Assembly: GCF_905475465.1 (NCBI RefSeq) | Contig: NC_062247.1 | Span: forward strand, 1,240,001-1,304,000 | Length of the DNA: 64,000 nucleotides | Origin: Pieris napi | Lineage: Eukaryota; Arthropoda; Insecta; Lepidoptera; Pieridae | Reading direction: 5' to 3' | In this document: piece after piece, positions 1 through 11,939 of the stretch | Position numbering within the stretch: position 1 is the first letter of the stretch | Layout: the number at the start of each line of letters is the position of its first letter | Made by a program: the position numbers and the translations under genes | Notes under the pieces: generated by a model | The model's input: the letters and a program-made list of their open reading frames with translations, nothing else | The model's database searches: none | Told to the model about the DNA's origin: nothing

Positions 1-362
1 ATAGCTAATCCAAGGGAATTTTCTATTCTCTAATAATAATAATATCTTCAAACATAATTTATTTCAGTGTCATTACAATCAATGGGAATCGTAAGATTTC
101 ACATAGTATTAAAATAGTTGTGGAAATACTGCACATATCAGCGAGGCGATCGAGTTAGTGTCGGGCTTCAATTAGCCAATTAACCAAGTCCTTGTACGCT
201 TCCCACGGTTTCTGTCTTTTTTATTTAATTGCTATATGAGTTTTATAGACTGCCTCACTTATTTCTATTCTCTTTGATGAATTCCATATCATTGTTACTT
301 GCACAGTAATTATTTTACTATTTATTTAAAAAACTCTGGTATCTTTTATTAATAATGGCTTT
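1..362. other. AT-rich, no feature seen
   Basis: No frame, repeat or splice-like series that can be supported; it ends at the GGGAGCG MITE. Confidence 0.5.
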
Positions 363-581
363 GGGAGCGTTCAAGTATTACGTAACGAATTTTGGGAGGG
401 AAGGGGGGGGGGGTCATTTTGTAAAACGTTACGATGCAGGGCGGGGATTGAATTACACGTTATTGTTATTTATTATGTACAGTACTGTACTTGGGTACTG
501 AAAAACGTTACGGCGACTTACATGGGGGGGGGGGGGTGAATAATCTCCAAAAATTGCGTTACGTAATACTTGAACGCTCCC
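363..581 (+). mobile_element. GGGAGCG-ended MITE with two poly(G) tracts, both ends present
   Basis: The ends are GGGAGCGTTCAAGTATTACG at the left and the complement (CGTAATACTTGAACGCTCCC) at the right, with TTT on both outer sides as a possible 3-bp duplication. Inside, AAAACGTTAC occurs near each poly(G) run (about 400-413 and 523-536), so the internal parts are also roughly mirrored. No coding sequence. Confidence 0.78.
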
Positions 582-779
582 TTTGTCATTCTTCCTTTAT
601 ATTAAATGTATATTAAAGTGCTCAATGAATCTTATAACTTAGAATTAAGAACTTATTATAAATGTATACTATAATATTATATTTTTTGTATAAATAGGTA
701 AAACTGTGCTTTGTTTATGTTTGAATGTGTATTCCGTTTTTGGCTTTTGTGTACAATGTAATTTGTTTGGATATAGTTA

Positions 780-1012
780 AATGTGTAGTCAAAAAAGCTA
801 AAAGTCAATATGAACGAATAAAGAAATACATATTAAATGCTTCTAATTTTACATTTGCAGCCAGTTCTCAAATCAAGGGCGTAGAACAAAAGAGAAGAAC
901 TGGCAATAAACTCTCCGCCACTCTTTTTGTATCAACAAGTTTTTGTTTTACACAATGTTTGTAAGGAGCTGCAACCATTACACCATGTTCCACATGACAT
1001 CTTTAGTAATTA
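780..1012 (-). repeat. Family D repeat (LINE/SINE 3' part)
   Basis: The minus strand reads GGAACATGGTGTAATGGTTG, AGAGTGGCGGAGAGTTTATT, GCCAGTTCTTCTC and CGCCCTTGATTTGAGAACTG, closely matching 36845-37085. Confidence 0.68.
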
Positions 1013-1296
1013 ATAATACAAAAAATTAAAAACAAAGAGTTGTCCCCTATCAGCAGTAGGCATGGTGAAATAGGATCATATCATATCAGTAAAATCATAT
1101 CACAAAGAAGACTTGAAGGTAAGTGGTGAACTTGGTGGACTCACGTGACGTGACTACCTTTCGCGTGTCAACGACAAGCGTATTGGAGTTGACCAATCAT
1201 AAACGAAACACCCCTTCGTTTTGTCTTTGCCTTATCTCATAAAGAAATATAACAATATACGCCCTGACATTATTTCATGCTATATACTTTTCTTTT

Positions 1297-1390
1297 ATAG
1301 AACAGGGGGCAAACAGGTGAGATACCTGATGTTAAGTGATAACGCCCATGGCCACTTTAGCAAAAGCTCGCAAGTGCGGGCCATTATACG
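1297..1390 (-). repeat. LINE family A 3' fragment
   Basis: On the plus strand AACAGGGGGCAAACAGGTGA and GATGTTAAGTGATAACGCCC are the complement of the family 3' end. Confidence 0.68.
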
Positions 1391-1734
1391 TTATAAGATT
1401 TGCAAATAAATGTGTTACCTACTATAACTATGGAATTTAGAGCAAGCTTAAGATGAATATTCAGAGCGGAACATTTGATCTTTGATAAATGAACAATGAC
1501 TGTTCGTTTTTCGTTCAGCGATTTGCATCCGTTATTGCGTTTTCAAGTGGATAGAAATAAAAATGTTAAGAAATCCTTTATAAGAGTAAGATTTAAAGTC
1601 GAGACTAAGCTAAATGTAATAAGTTTTTCACATACGGGTATAATAGTTCTCAAGATTATTGCAGTATACAATTGTTATAATAATAAAAAAATATAGGTAA
1701 TAATAATAAAAGCGGCTCAAATATGTCTTTCCTC

Positions 1735-1990
1735 AAAATATAATTTTGTTTCCTTTGGAGTAGATCTTGGGCTGTGGGGCTCAAGTGCATAGGCGCTGAT
1801 TAAATTATTTAAGTAAGTAGATAGTACCGGTGACCCCAGAGCTGGTGCTTTCCTCGCTTAACGAAAGTATCGCAATACAGCGAGGAAATGGCGCACTAAA
1901 GGAACACTGCCACAGGGACCAAACTTTTTGAATTTGTATTAATTTTCTATTTAATTATTTTTGGTTATTATTACTATGTAGGTTAAGATA
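1735..1990 (+). repeat. Family B repeat, PRAGAFLAQ subfamily
   Basis: With small frame breaks it reads GPWGSSA, VTPELVLSS/GDPRAGAFLA, QYSEEM/RGNAA and CHRDQTF/TLPQGPNF in alternating frames. It ends AAACTTTTTGAATTTGTATT. Confidence 0.62.
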
Positions 1991-2044
1991 TTGTAAATAC
2001 TGTGTGTGTTGAAAATAATACTAATAATTAAGCCTCAGAATGTC

Positions 2045-3005
2045 TTAAACTCATCCTTACAAAAGATACACACTTATTATTTTTTATTTTTTACATACAT
2101 ACAATATATTATATTAATTCGTAAATAAGGGGAAAGGTTCAAGAGTCTCTCCTATCTGTTTAAATCCTTCGGAGGGTTTATAGTTAGATTATAATCTTTC
2201 AAGTGTTAATTACACAATTATTACGATAATTCGTATATGTTCAGCAGGGGATAGGACCGTAAAATCTCAGATTTAGACACTAGGCACTCTTACGGAAACC
2301 GTATGGCTTATTCGTTGAACAAATTCTTTTTAATTAGACAGAATATAATATTTTTATCAAGTACAACTTTTTAAGGATATCAAAAGAATTTCTTATATAT
2401 TTCTGATAGAATCGATGCAATATAAAATATAGAAAAAATCTGACCATATATCCTATTTATACATTATACCTATATTATTTACAAATTTACTACAATTACG
2501 TATCCTACTAGTCAGAAAAAGCATGCAAAACTCTGAAATCTTATCTAATTACTGCAGACGTAATCACCATCTAGATCCACCCCCATGTCATCAAAAATAA
2601 GAAAATCAAAGACCCTCTACCCCCTTATAGTGCTTACGTAATACTTGTTAAACAAATAACTATTAAAACATTAAAGATAACATCAGTTAAAATTAAACTC
2701 ATAAATGTCAATGATCGCGCCTAAATTTCTATTTAAAGTCATAAACCATAAATTACAAAACCACGAGCTGATAAAGATTTATAGCCTGTGGGTTCGCTGA
2801 TAAACCATAGAGAATAGATAAAACATAGATTATTTACTGCGTTCGTAGACATTACCAATTTTAATACCGGACGTTAAATATTTTGAACCATTTTAGATTA
2901 AAATTTCTTAAAATATTTAAAATTTCTTGTTAAATATGATGATACAATAATATCTAATAGACATAAGTACAATTTAAATAATAAAATTATTTCTTTGACG
3001 AATAA
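2045..3005. other. AT-rich, no feature seen
   Basis: Only short frames. TCTCTCCTATCTGTTTAAAT and a CTAGATCCACCCCC patch stand out in composition but match nothing else here. Confidence 0.45.
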
Positions 3006-3009
3006 AATA

Positions 3010-3225
3010 CAGAAGGCAAACGAGACCTGCTCTTTAAAGTGACAACCCCCGCCCATGGACACCCCCTAGCAGTATAGGTTTAGTAATACTATATATACTA
3101 CTGGCAGCTGGTTCCACAAAGAGGTGGTGCGTATCAGAAAGTGCCTTAAAACGCGCCGTATTATAGAACTCCAGGCGTTGAGATGGAAAGGATGGAATTA
3201 ACCCAACCCAACACACTCTTTACCT
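3010..3225 (-). repeat. LINE family A-like 3' fragment, diverged
   Basis: Words shared with the reference on the minus strand include TTGTGGAACCAGCTGCCAG, GTGTCCATGGGCGG and a final CTCGTTTGCCTTCTG. Divergence suggests a related subfamily, also seen at 28310-28555. Confidence 0.6.
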
Positions 3226-3263
3226 TCATATTATTTAGTATAAATTTGACGTTTCGTTTGTTA

Positions 3264-3450
3264 GAAAAAACAGTGGCGCTACAACCTTTTTAGGTTGCTA
3301 TGGGCCTCAGATTTCTGTATCTACTTCTTAATCATTTGTCAATCAAATAGGCAAGTAGGGGATCAGCCTCCTAATCACACGCCGTCGACTTTTTGGGTCT
3401 AAGGCAAGCCGGTTTCCTCACGATGTTTTCCTTCATTTACACTATACGGA
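3264..3450 (-). repeat. SINE fragment (3' body)
   Basis: The minus-strand body and tail of the 17528 family are present (CAGTGGCGCTACAACCTTTT at the tail end, CCGGTTTCCTCACGATG). The tRNA-like head is missing. Confidence 0.78.
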
Positions 3451-3734
3451 AGAATACTTCAGTTAAAGGATTTAGACTCTTGTATAAACAAGATATGTAA
3501 ATAGTATATGTACTAGTCTTATATAGATTTATACATCTATGATGATGATTACTTAAGGATGAGTAACGCCGGCAGCTGTTGGCAATTGAAACAGTCGGCG
3601 CCATGCTACCGGCTCCAAGCAATCTTACGAATTAAACTATCAACAATCACGTCTCTATTAAACATATGTCTATATATTTTATATTTCCAACACACAAATA
3701 TACAGTATTTACAATATTAAACTTAAAAGATTTA

Positions 3735-3930
3735 AGTACGTGGTAGACAGTGCCAGTGACCCCAGAGCTGGTGCTTTCCTCAACGAATAGGTATCGCAAT
3801 ATAGCGAGGAAATGCTGGCAGAGTTATGCCAGGTACTGCCACAGGGACCAAACTTTTTAAATTTGTTTTAAAACTATTTATCAATTGTTAATTTATATTT
3901 ATATAATTATCTTTAAAATACTCAAAGCAA
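3735..3930 (+). repeat. Family B repeat, PRAGAFLAQ subfamily
   Basis: GTGACCCCAGAGCTGGTGC, ATCGCAATATAGCGAGGAAA and TGCCACAGGGACCAAACTTT match 1735-1990. Confidence 0.62.
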
Positions 3931-4159
3931 TTGACATTAGGAGACAAAATATTAGCTTTTTTAGTTTGTATGAAGGAAGTTTCTTTTTATTATTGAAGCT
4001 GTCGTGATGAAATATGCTTTCTGGTGAATTATCTTGAAATTATATATTTCAGAATTTTGGTCGCAGTCCACTCTATATCACGTGGCTAGCGGTTAGTGTT
4101 CCACAGATGAGGACTCCTGATCATATCCCAGTCAGTATTGTCCGAAAATTATTGCGACT

Positions 4160-4440
4160 TTTTTCATGTTTTAATAGTAGCCCTAACACATCTGATGTTC
4201 AGTGATACCACCGCCCACGGACACTCTCAATGACAGAGGGCTCTTTGCCGTTGTCGGCCTTTTAAGAATTGGTACGCTCTTTTCTTTAAGCACCCGAATC
4301 GGTTCGGTAATACTTCAGTGGGCTGCTGGTTCCACATGCAGCAAAAACTGCCTGAAAAAACGCTCAATTGTGGAAGGACGGACGTCGAAGTGATTGGACG
4401 TGTGGAATTTCGTATTCTGCCTCAACCTCCGAAGATGAAA
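4160..4440 (-). repeat. LINE family A 3' fragment
   Basis: Minus-strand match from the CGAAATTCCACACG region (RQSTKFHP in the reference) to the CACTGAACATCAGATG end. Frame shifts throughout. Confidence 0.75.
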
Positions 4441-4754
4441 CTTATCTGAATACATCTCTACGCAACGCCAAGTATTCGGTCATTATTCTTTTTAACGGTC
4501 TTTATAAGTAAGTAAAGCCTTGGTCGAAATACCGTTAATACTGGCGGGAATTTCTACAATTTATGGATTGATAGCGTAAATTTCAACAGACTGCAAATGT
4601 GCAAATTGGAAACACGTTTACCGCGTTGATTATTTAAATTGACAAGGACTTCACAATATGATGGGTTATTACGACATAATAATAGGCTGTGGAAAGACAA
4701 AAATCTTACACAAGCCTCGAATAACACGGCTCAGAGTTTTTGTTTACAAAAATA

Positions 4755-5020
4755 AATAAATCAGTGGCGCTACAACCTTTTTGGTCTGTGCCTCAGATTT
4801 CTGTATGATTCACGATAATTAGTCAATCTAATATGCAAGTAGGTGATCAGCCTCCTGTGCTTGACACTTGCCGACTTTTTGGGTCTAAGGCAAGCCGGTT
4901 TCCTCACGATGTTTTCCTTCACCGTTCGAACGATTGTTAAATGTGCACATAGAAAGAAGTCCATTAGTGCACAGCCGGAGATCGAACCTACAACCTCAGG
5001 AATGAGGGACACACGCTGTA
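4755..5020 (-). repeat. SINE, nearly full length
   Basis: Tail word CAGTGGCGCTACAACC at the left, head region with CATTCCTGAGGTTGTAGG-type B box (complement) at the right. Small deletions relative to 17528-17826. It generates several overlapping chance frames on both strands. Confidence 0.78.
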
Positions 5021-5184
5021 CACATACTGTACATATTATGTAATCGGTTATTCTTTTTAATTTAAAACTGATAATTAACAGTTATATTTTAGTTTAAGCC
5101 TTTTAAAAATTAAATTAGTTTAATTGTAATCTTTACTACAGTACTATTTCCTCTCATTCTATTAAATTGTGTTTACGCTATGAT

Positions 5185-5308
5185 CAAAAGAGCTCCTTCA
5201 AGAAAAGAGCGTACCAATTTTTAATAGCCTATGGCAATGTGGTTGTTTACGGATGCGGCTTATCACTTAACATTAGATGAGCCTCCTGCCCGTTTGCTCC
5301 TTAAGTTA
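5185..5308 (+). repeat. LINE family A 3' fragment
   Basis: TCCTTCAAGAAAAGAGCGTA, CACTTAACATTAGATGAGCC and CCTGCCCGTTTGCTCC are family 3' words. Confidence 0.72.
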
Positions 5309-5309
5309 A

Positions 5310-6035
5310 AACCTTAAGTTAAAACGGACGTAACTGGTTAATTTTGTATGATTTTTTATTTTTTATCATAAAAGCCACTTTAATCAAATATAATTTACAA
5401 TTGTCTTAACCTACATAGTATTAATAAAACTAATTGATCAAATTTGATAAGTTTAACGCATTTCCTCGCTGTATTTACAAATTTAGATTTAGATGCAATG
5501 CCATGCAAATACCAAATAGCCCTTATCAAGCATATCAGTTCAAATACGAACGGGTTAAATTTAACCCAGTTATATGTTTGGTTAGTTATCTTAGTTAAAT
5601 ACGGGTTTTGGATCAAACTGTTATTGAAACGTTTCCAATGTTTAATATAACTTAAAAACTTTTGTACGTACAAAAATAACGGAAAAAAAAATGTCTTCTA
5701 GTCGAGTACTGCTTTCGAGATGACAAAGAAAACGAGCATGATGTACAGACCCGAGTACTGAGTACCAGTTGACAGTGATCCTTCTTTCCCTGTACCCTTC
5801 ACATGTAATGAGAAAAAAATAATTGTAAAGCCCAAATAAAGAAAAGATGCGCACGCGACATCGCGTGAGCGTGAAACCGATTTCTAAAACGTACTTTCAC
5901 GTTGTTTTAGTTAATTTCCTTTAATTATTTCCGCTAATCAACGGTTTCGGAAGGTCAACGGGCCGTTATTGGACAAGTTTTGGTTTTGTTTGCAACACTT
6001 TTTGTTGATGGATTTTCTTGAGGTACCTGTAAATT
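5310..6035. other. AT-rich, no feature seen
   Basis: Overlapping frames on both strands at 5395-5854 reflect low stop density in one patch; none has domain-like content. Confidence 0.4.
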
Positions 6036-6036
6036 A

Positions 6037-6225
6037 TAATAGCCGTGTTGGCTACAGCGTGCGACTCCCTCCGGTCGTAGGTCCGATCCCAGACTGCACC
6101 AATGGACTTTCTTTTTATGTGCGCATTTAACATTCGCTCGAACGGTGATGGAAAATATCGTAAGGAAACCGGCTTGCTTGCCACCTAATGCGTGTGTGGC
6201 ACAGTAGGCTGATCTTCCTCTCCTC
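6037..6225 (+). repeat. SINE, head and body
   Basis: The head GTGTTGGCTACAGCGTGCGA, a mutated B box (GGTCCGATCCC) and the body to CTGATCTTCCTC are present. The tail is replaced by a CTCTCCTCT pyrimidine stretch leading into a MITE. Confidence 0.75.
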
Positions 6226-6261
6226 TCCTCTTCTCTCATCTTCTTCCGCTCGTCTTGTTCG

Positions 6262-6444
6262 CGTTATTGTTAATATTATTTTCGACTTTCCAGTAGGTAC
6301 TTTACACCACATAATGGTAACTTTTTGGAATAAAGAGTCACTAGGTGGTCACGAAACGTTTTACTATTGGGTACAGGAAAACGTTACGGCGCGTTACGGG
6401 GGGGGGGGAGGGGGGTCCGGTACCTAATACATGAACGCTCCCTA
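6262..6444 (+). mobile_element. GGGAGCG MITE, left-truncated copy
   Basis: The middle (TTTTCGACTTTCCAGTA, CACCACATAATGGTAACTTT) and the right end (TGAACGCTCCCT) are present, with a G-run near 6399-6415. The left end is missing; a pyrimidine-rich joint separates it from a SINE. Confidence 0.68.
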
Positions 6445-6699
6445 AGTACATAAATGAATGTTAACAATTGATCGATTGTAAATTAAAAGTTGAATGGAAA
6501 ACTAATAGTATGATTAAGCGCGAACTGTCAATATTAATCATGACCGCATGAGTCACGACTAGAGATTTTCCGGGAATTTTGACGTCAATTAATATCATCA
6601 CAGTTACTTAAGACTTCGTAGTGAATTATGTAAGTATTTGAGTCATACTCGATGTAAATCTTCGCCAGGAATCTCCTAAACTGCTTCAACAACAATCAA

Positions 6700-6780
6700 T
6701 GTCACACAGCGCTTTCTGCCGCGCACCACCTCTGACGAACCAGCTACCATTAGAGATATTTCCGAGGAGCCTGAAACACT
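6700..6780 (+). repeat. LINE family A small fragment
   Basis: CTGCCGCGCACCACCTCTGA, then AACCAGCTACC and GATATTTCCGAGG match the LPRTTTLWNQLPSEVFP stretch. Confidence 0.55.
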
Positions 6781-6784
6781 AGGC

Positions 6785-7680
6785 CCGGGCATTGTAAGTG
6801 TCCAAGTTTTCACTTTATTCAACGTGCCACCTGTGCCATAAAAATAACCTCTTACAATAACACTGTTAATTGTAAGTACCTATATGTTAACATGATAACA
6901 CTTAATCAGTTCAGTTCTACTTGACCGCATCAATGAAACTTCGACGTTCGAGCCACTCCACCAGGAACTCAGCTATGGCAACATTGTGTGTAGGAGGCAA
7001 GAGACCCATAATTGTGTATAGGATGTTTACAACTGTAATGTGAAAGATTGTGTGTGTGTTAGCAGGAAGGGATGGAGCCATGTCATGGAGAGAGATATTT
7101 CGAAAACCTGGAGGAGGCCTTTACTCATGAAGGGGTTCCGATCAATGGAACTAAAGGAAAGTATATTAGCATATTAACGATAAATGATTGGGAATTAAAT
7201 GGGCTTTTATTATTCATTATTATTATTAATGTGAACGAACCTCTTGTGCAAAAGCACTCGCCATTTCTGCTACACATTGCATTTTTGTGTGAAATTTTAC
7301 ACAATGCACCCGAGTCACACGCTCTGGGTGGCTCTTTCGACACCTTGTGTCAAACTTACAAGTCTGAACTCAACAATACAACTTTGAGTGTTAAATATGC
7401 GATATGGAAAAAATAGTAGCCGAACTAAAAATGTGTATTTATCTCAAATTGGTTTGATATGAAATTCTCACTGCTGGAGTGCTATCTCTGACTAATAAAT
7501 ATATTTATCCAAAATATTTTGAATAATTAATGTCCATCCACACACCTTCAATGTTTTACAAGATTTTCGGGATGTCCAAACAGAAAAGGGTAATTGGTGT
7601 TCTAGAACGGTTTGAGCTCGAATAATCTCCATGTAAATTCTAAAAGAGAATATCGGAGCGCATAGTACTTGGCCTTAGAT
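6785..7680. other. Unassigned, one weak plus-strand frame
   Basis: A 114-codon frame at 7072-7416 begins MEPCHGERYFENLEEAFTHE. It has no recognisable domain and no splice support; the same DNA is open on the minus strand. Confidence 0.35.
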
Positions 7681-7681
7681 A

Positions 7682-7750
7682 GGGAGCGTTCAATTATTAT
7701 ATATATATACGAGTACGTAAAAATTGCGTGACGTAATACTTGAACGGTCC
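7682..7750 (+). mobile_element. GGGAGCG MITE reduced to its two ends
   Basis: GGGAGCGTTCAATTATTA is followed after a TATA run directly by TTGCGTGACGTAATACTTG and AACGGTCCC. The whole unit is 69 bp, so nearly all of the inside, including both G tracts, is gone. Confidence 0.65.
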
Positions 7751-7779
7751 CACATCTGTTTCGTGATCGTTTTGCTTTT

Positions 7780-7975
7780 CTTAGTAGGCAAGTAGGCCTT
7801 CTGTGCCTGACACACGCCGTCGGCTTATAGGTATAAGCCATGCCGGTTTCCTCACGATATTGTCCTTCACTGTACTAGCGAGTGTTAAATGCGCACATAG
7901 GCAGTAGGTAGTCCATTGGTGCACAGCCGGAGTTCGAACCTCAGGGATGAGAGTTGCACGCTGAAGCCACTGCTC
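7780..7975 (-). repeat. SINE, tail-truncated
   Basis: Minus-strand copy from the AGCAGTGGCTTCAGCGTGC head through the CTACTTGCCTA body word; the last third is missing. Confidence 0.75.
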
Positions 7976-8204
7976 GCATTTTTATCAGAGCAGTGGGTGT
8001 TAACGCCAATCAATGTGAATAAGGGGCGTTTGTTTGATAAGTCTGGAATGTCGGTTCTAATCCTAAATAAACATATCGTTATCTCAGACATGAAGTTTTG
8101 AATAAATTGTAATAAAAACATATTTTTAATTTAAAATGCAACCGAAAATGTAATTATAATTAACAAATGTAAAGATAATGGCGACGCTTGGTGATTGTAT
8201 GACA

Positions 8205-8398
8205 AACAACAATTTGTATGACAATATTTGGCGATTAAAAAGAGTGGCGGAAAGTTTCTTGCCAGTTCTTCTTACCCGCTCTACGCCCTTGGCTTGCGAA
8301 CTAGTAGTAAATGTAAATTTACAATTATTTTAACTTGACAATTCAAAAGTGTACTTGGTTACCCACTTGAATAAAGATATTTTGAGTTTGAGTTTGAA
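8205..8398 (+). repeat. Family D repeat with TTTGAGTTTGAGTTTGA tail
   Basis: GGCGATTAAAAAGAGTGGCG, TTGCCAGTTCTTCTTACCC, CTTGGCTTGCGAACTAGTAG and the short tandem tail ending at 8397. Confidence 0.7.
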
Positions 8399-8814
8399 AT
8401 TGGTCGAAAGATGTCTTGTCGCGTATCTGTGATTGGACTAGAGAAGCTGTTCAATCACAGTCAAACGATAGGTGTTTCGTAAGTTCTACGGCCTTGAAAG
8501 TTACTTTGAATTATTCAATAAGTTTTAAATTCATTATTTCTTATAAGTAATTAAGACCTTACTTCAAATCTAGACGTTAATGAAAGAAACTGCAATTTTT
8601 CTGAATAACGGTTTTGAAAAACAATAGTTTTCCCATAAGAGAAAATAGATCAATGTACTCCAACAATCATGAGACATTTTACACAAGGGCTATAATTGCT
8701 GCATTTAATACATTGTTTTTTATGGTACAAATTAGTTATTAACAATGTTAACTGACGCAAATGGGACACTAGCAGTCGCGATTACACTTATGTTATGGAA
8801 GGAATACCGCCAGG

Positions 8815-8905
8815 TTGACCAAACTCAAACTGAAACTCAAAATAACTTTATTCATATAGGTAACCAAGTACACTTATGAACGTCAACAGAAAAAATGTTA
8901 AATTG
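8815..8905 (-). repeat. Family D 3' end fragment
   Basis: AACTCAAACTGAAACTCAAA, then ATAACTTTATTCATATAGG and AGTACACTTATGAACGTC (complement of the family 3' end). Confidence 0.65.
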
Positions 8906-8924
8906 ATTTTAAATTAGCCTTGTT

Positions 8925-9200
8925 TTTTAATAGAACAGGGGGCAATCGGGCAGGAGGCTCACCTGATGTTAAGAGATACTTCCGCCCATGGACCAGCGAG
9001 CTTGCGAGTGCGTTGCCGGCCTTTTAAAAATTGGTACGCTCTTTTCTTGAAGGACCCTAAGTCGAATTGTTTCGGAAATACTTCAGTGGGCAGCTGGTTC
9101 CACATAGTGGTGGTGCGCTGCAAAACTACTTTGAAAAACGCTCAGTTGTGGACCGGCGGACGTCCGATTTACTTCCAGTTCGCAAGTTAAGGGCGTAGAG
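8925..9200 (-). repeat. LINE family A 3' end
   Basis: The minus strand carries the last 260 bp of the family: CAGCTGCCCACTGAAGTATT, CGACTTAGGGTCCTTCAAG, GCCGGCAACGCACTCGCAAG and the final GGGCAATCGGG-type end. Adjoining 9178-9245 matches family D. Confidence 0.78.
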
Positions 9201-9245
9201 GGGACAAGAAGAACTGGCTAGAAACTCCACCACTCTTTTCAATTG

Positions 9246-10474
9246 CAATGAAACCTACCCAATGACCTACGGAGGAAAATTTTTGTGTCGTTGCCTCCAA
9301 TCTGAATGGAGGATCCTTGACCTTGGAATCATGCTGTTGGCTTTAAGGGCCAGTTCGGGCTCTTTTGGCGCAGTAGCCGAGATGGGATTTTTCCCGTAAC
9401 CCCCCCGTAGGGCATCGAACCTCGGCATGGGCTGTCGCGGGGTGGTTAAACGCCTGAAATGCAGGACGAAAGCGCTCTGGAGTGAGCGAAGTACGTAGTA
9501 AAGGTGTGTTAATTAATTTGTCATTTGCTACGGTGATTGGATCATCCGGATCCAAGTCCTACGGGCCTTTTTTGTCGGGAAGTCCCTGTGGATGATGAGA
9601 GGTTGCATATATCCTTAGCGGTCGGAATAATTTTGTTAGCGCATTTAAACGTCATCGTATATAGCCTCGCATTTATAGGTTTGAAATATATTAGAAATCG
9701 GGCAGTTTTCCGAGTTTCTTCGAGTTAATGACGCGAAACGAAGTATCCAACAACACGAGATTAATAGTAGATTCAGAGTAATTAATTAATTATTCTGAAT
9801 TTAAAATTATTAATCACGCATTTAATGCGATTATCTGTTTACTATGATTATCTGTTCGAATAACGTTCAAGGAGCGCTGCTCACGTTTTCTACAATTTTT
9901 TTTTAAATTTGTATTTTAATACAAATTTCATTCAAATTTGAAAAACCAAACTGATCTTTATGAAACTTGGACCGTGCCTAGTGGAATTTTTCGATATGAC
10001 TTAGTTCCCGATAAATTTCTAGACATACATTCATGAACAGCACATATGCTGAGAAACTTGAGCATCATTCACAAATATTAACCATGGAATCTGGAGACAC
10101 CAGGGATACAGCCCCTAGTGTGGGCCAGCGCATATATTTGTCATTAAAAAAATACAAAGTGTAGCTTTTGTCGGTTAAGACTAGGAGTTAAACAACGGCT
10201 TGTCCTATTATGTAAGTCTAATGGAAAAACACGTTTAATAGTAACTATAAAATAATTTCAATTACCAAGGCGGCATAAAGTAGTAGAACAATGATTCTTC
10301 GTCGAATTGAAACAAGTGAAGTCCGATTTTACGATAAAACAAAACTAGTAATTGTATGAATAAACTTTTAGTAAGATTCAGAGTCGAATCAACTACAAAT
10401 GTGGTTGCCCAGGGAGGTGTGTTAGGGCCTAATAGTCTTATAGTCTTTGCATTTGGAAAAAAACTTAGTTACTA
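9246..10474. other. GC-richer patch, then AT-rich DNA, unassigned
   Basis: 9300-9560 is noticeably GC-rich and open on the minus strand for 70 codons (MDPDDPITVANDKLINTPLL...), possibly an old repeat fragment. 9730-10474 shows nothing. Confidence 0.35.
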
Positions 10475-10943
10475 TTAAAGACCTATATGGTCGCGCAACT
10501 CCATAAAAGTACATTGTTTCTTTCCATTTTTCGTCATCGTTTCTTGAGGTAGGGCGAATGGAAAAAATATATATGGTGGAGTTGAGTAGTTAATGTATCC
10601 ATTTTGAAAGATCGATATACGATTCAAATAACTTTGCTTGATAGAAAAGAAATCCAAACATAGCCAATTTTTGATACTTTGAATTCATTTTATGACGAAA
10701 ATGTTTATATAGTTTATATTATAATTTTTTATATTTATAGTTTTATTATAATTTACACTATATATTTTATCGCAAGCCAAGTAATCCATTTCAGAATAAA
10801 TTGATAAAATCACATTAATTTAATGTTTAACATAACTAATTGTTGTTACGAGCCGTCGCGCCTCAGTGCTCCAGCTCTCCACTGCCGACCGCAGTCTACC
10901 CCGAGACACTGACACAGCAATTCGTGCTGGGATAGGGCCTTAA
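10475..10943 (-). mobile_element. TTAA-flanked (piggyBac-like) MITE, uninterrupted copy
   Basis: The element is bounded by TTAA at 10475-10478 and 10940-10943, with short inverted ends (AGACCTATATGG at the left; the complement of the right end reads AAGGCCCTATCCCAGC). It has no coding capacity beyond short chance frames. It aligns along its length, in reverse orientation, with 29675-30416 and supplies the intact sequence at the point where that copy carries another insertion (ATGGATACATTAACT on the complement). Confidence 0.7.
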
Positions 10944-11089
10944 TACTGTACAAACATTACCTGTCCACATCGTATCCCTAACTTTCCTACTAACTGATGT
11001 AAAATTATCGTGATACATGTGCACTTTTTATTTTTCATGTGGCCTTTTTTTTAATATTGTCCTTATCACTGTTTACATATGTTTGTTTT

Positions 11090-11230
11090 TTCTCACAGTG
11101 GTTGCCTGGAAGAGATCGCTCGAAAGCGATAAGGCCGTCAGCCCTCCTCCATTTAATTATGTCAGTATTATTGATTGATACTATTCATTTCGATTGTATT
11201 ACACTCTCTTATGTAGAACAATAAACTAAC
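11090..11230 (+). repeat. Family C LINE 3' UTR end
   Basis: GGTTGCCTGGAAGAGATCGC and CGAAAGCGATAAGGCCGTC, a short hairpin-like pair (CGCTCGAAAGCG), then ACAATAAAC at the end. Confidence 0.65.
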
Positions 11231-11939
11231 AGTCAAAGATTATTTAGGGGAATTTTTAAGCCTATAAATACTTGAATTAAAAACTCCTTCGGATTTTGTA
11301 TACATTGTACATATATAAATCGGTCAAAAACTTGTAATTATTTTAGTCGCAGTTCCAGCGGAGTGAGTAAATGGAAATAGTACACATTAATATTACATAT
11401 ATTAGAGATACTACACACTGAGTTTTATTTTTTAAATCTATTTTTACCCTCAGTGTTATATGTAAAACACGTTACGTATATATAAAACATTGAAGGAAAC
11501 CAGCTTTAGATTTGTGTATAAGTACCATAGATAAGTACTTCTATTTTTAGTATGGTAACTCTTTTTAAAATTACACGTTTCGAAGCACACAAATTGCATG
11601 AATCACCACGATGATTGTTTTACATGCTAGTTGAATAATAGCAAATAAAACAAGGACAAAACATTGTTATAAGTGCATAATATAAATGTATGTACATAAC
11701 GGATCTTGTTCTTTAGTATAATTAGCATCAAAATAAAAAGACCTTTAGCCCACACACGCTTCTCGAAGGGGCTCTTTGGGGCGTAGTGTCTACTTAAGGG
11801 GCACCCCAGGCACACGTCCGACCACAAGACTTCTACGGCTAATTGCATGGTAAAGAAACGTATTTCATGCTGAATACGATGATAAAGCAGTGCTCTATGT
11901 ATCACAATATTTAGGCATATCTATCTATATATATATCTA
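11231..11939. other. AT-rich, no feature seen
   Basis: A 92-codon minus frame at 11627-11905 lacks any domain-like stretch. It ends in a TATC microsatellite. Confidence 0.4.

Noticed and set aside
4770..5043. Overlapping frames on both strands near 4.8-5.0 kb as small genes
   Set aside because: Both are readings of one SINE copy; the same frames recur at every copy of the family.
7072..7416. 114-codon plus-strand frame as a gene
   Set aside because: No domain-like content, no splice context, and the opposite strand is also open over most of it; likely chance.
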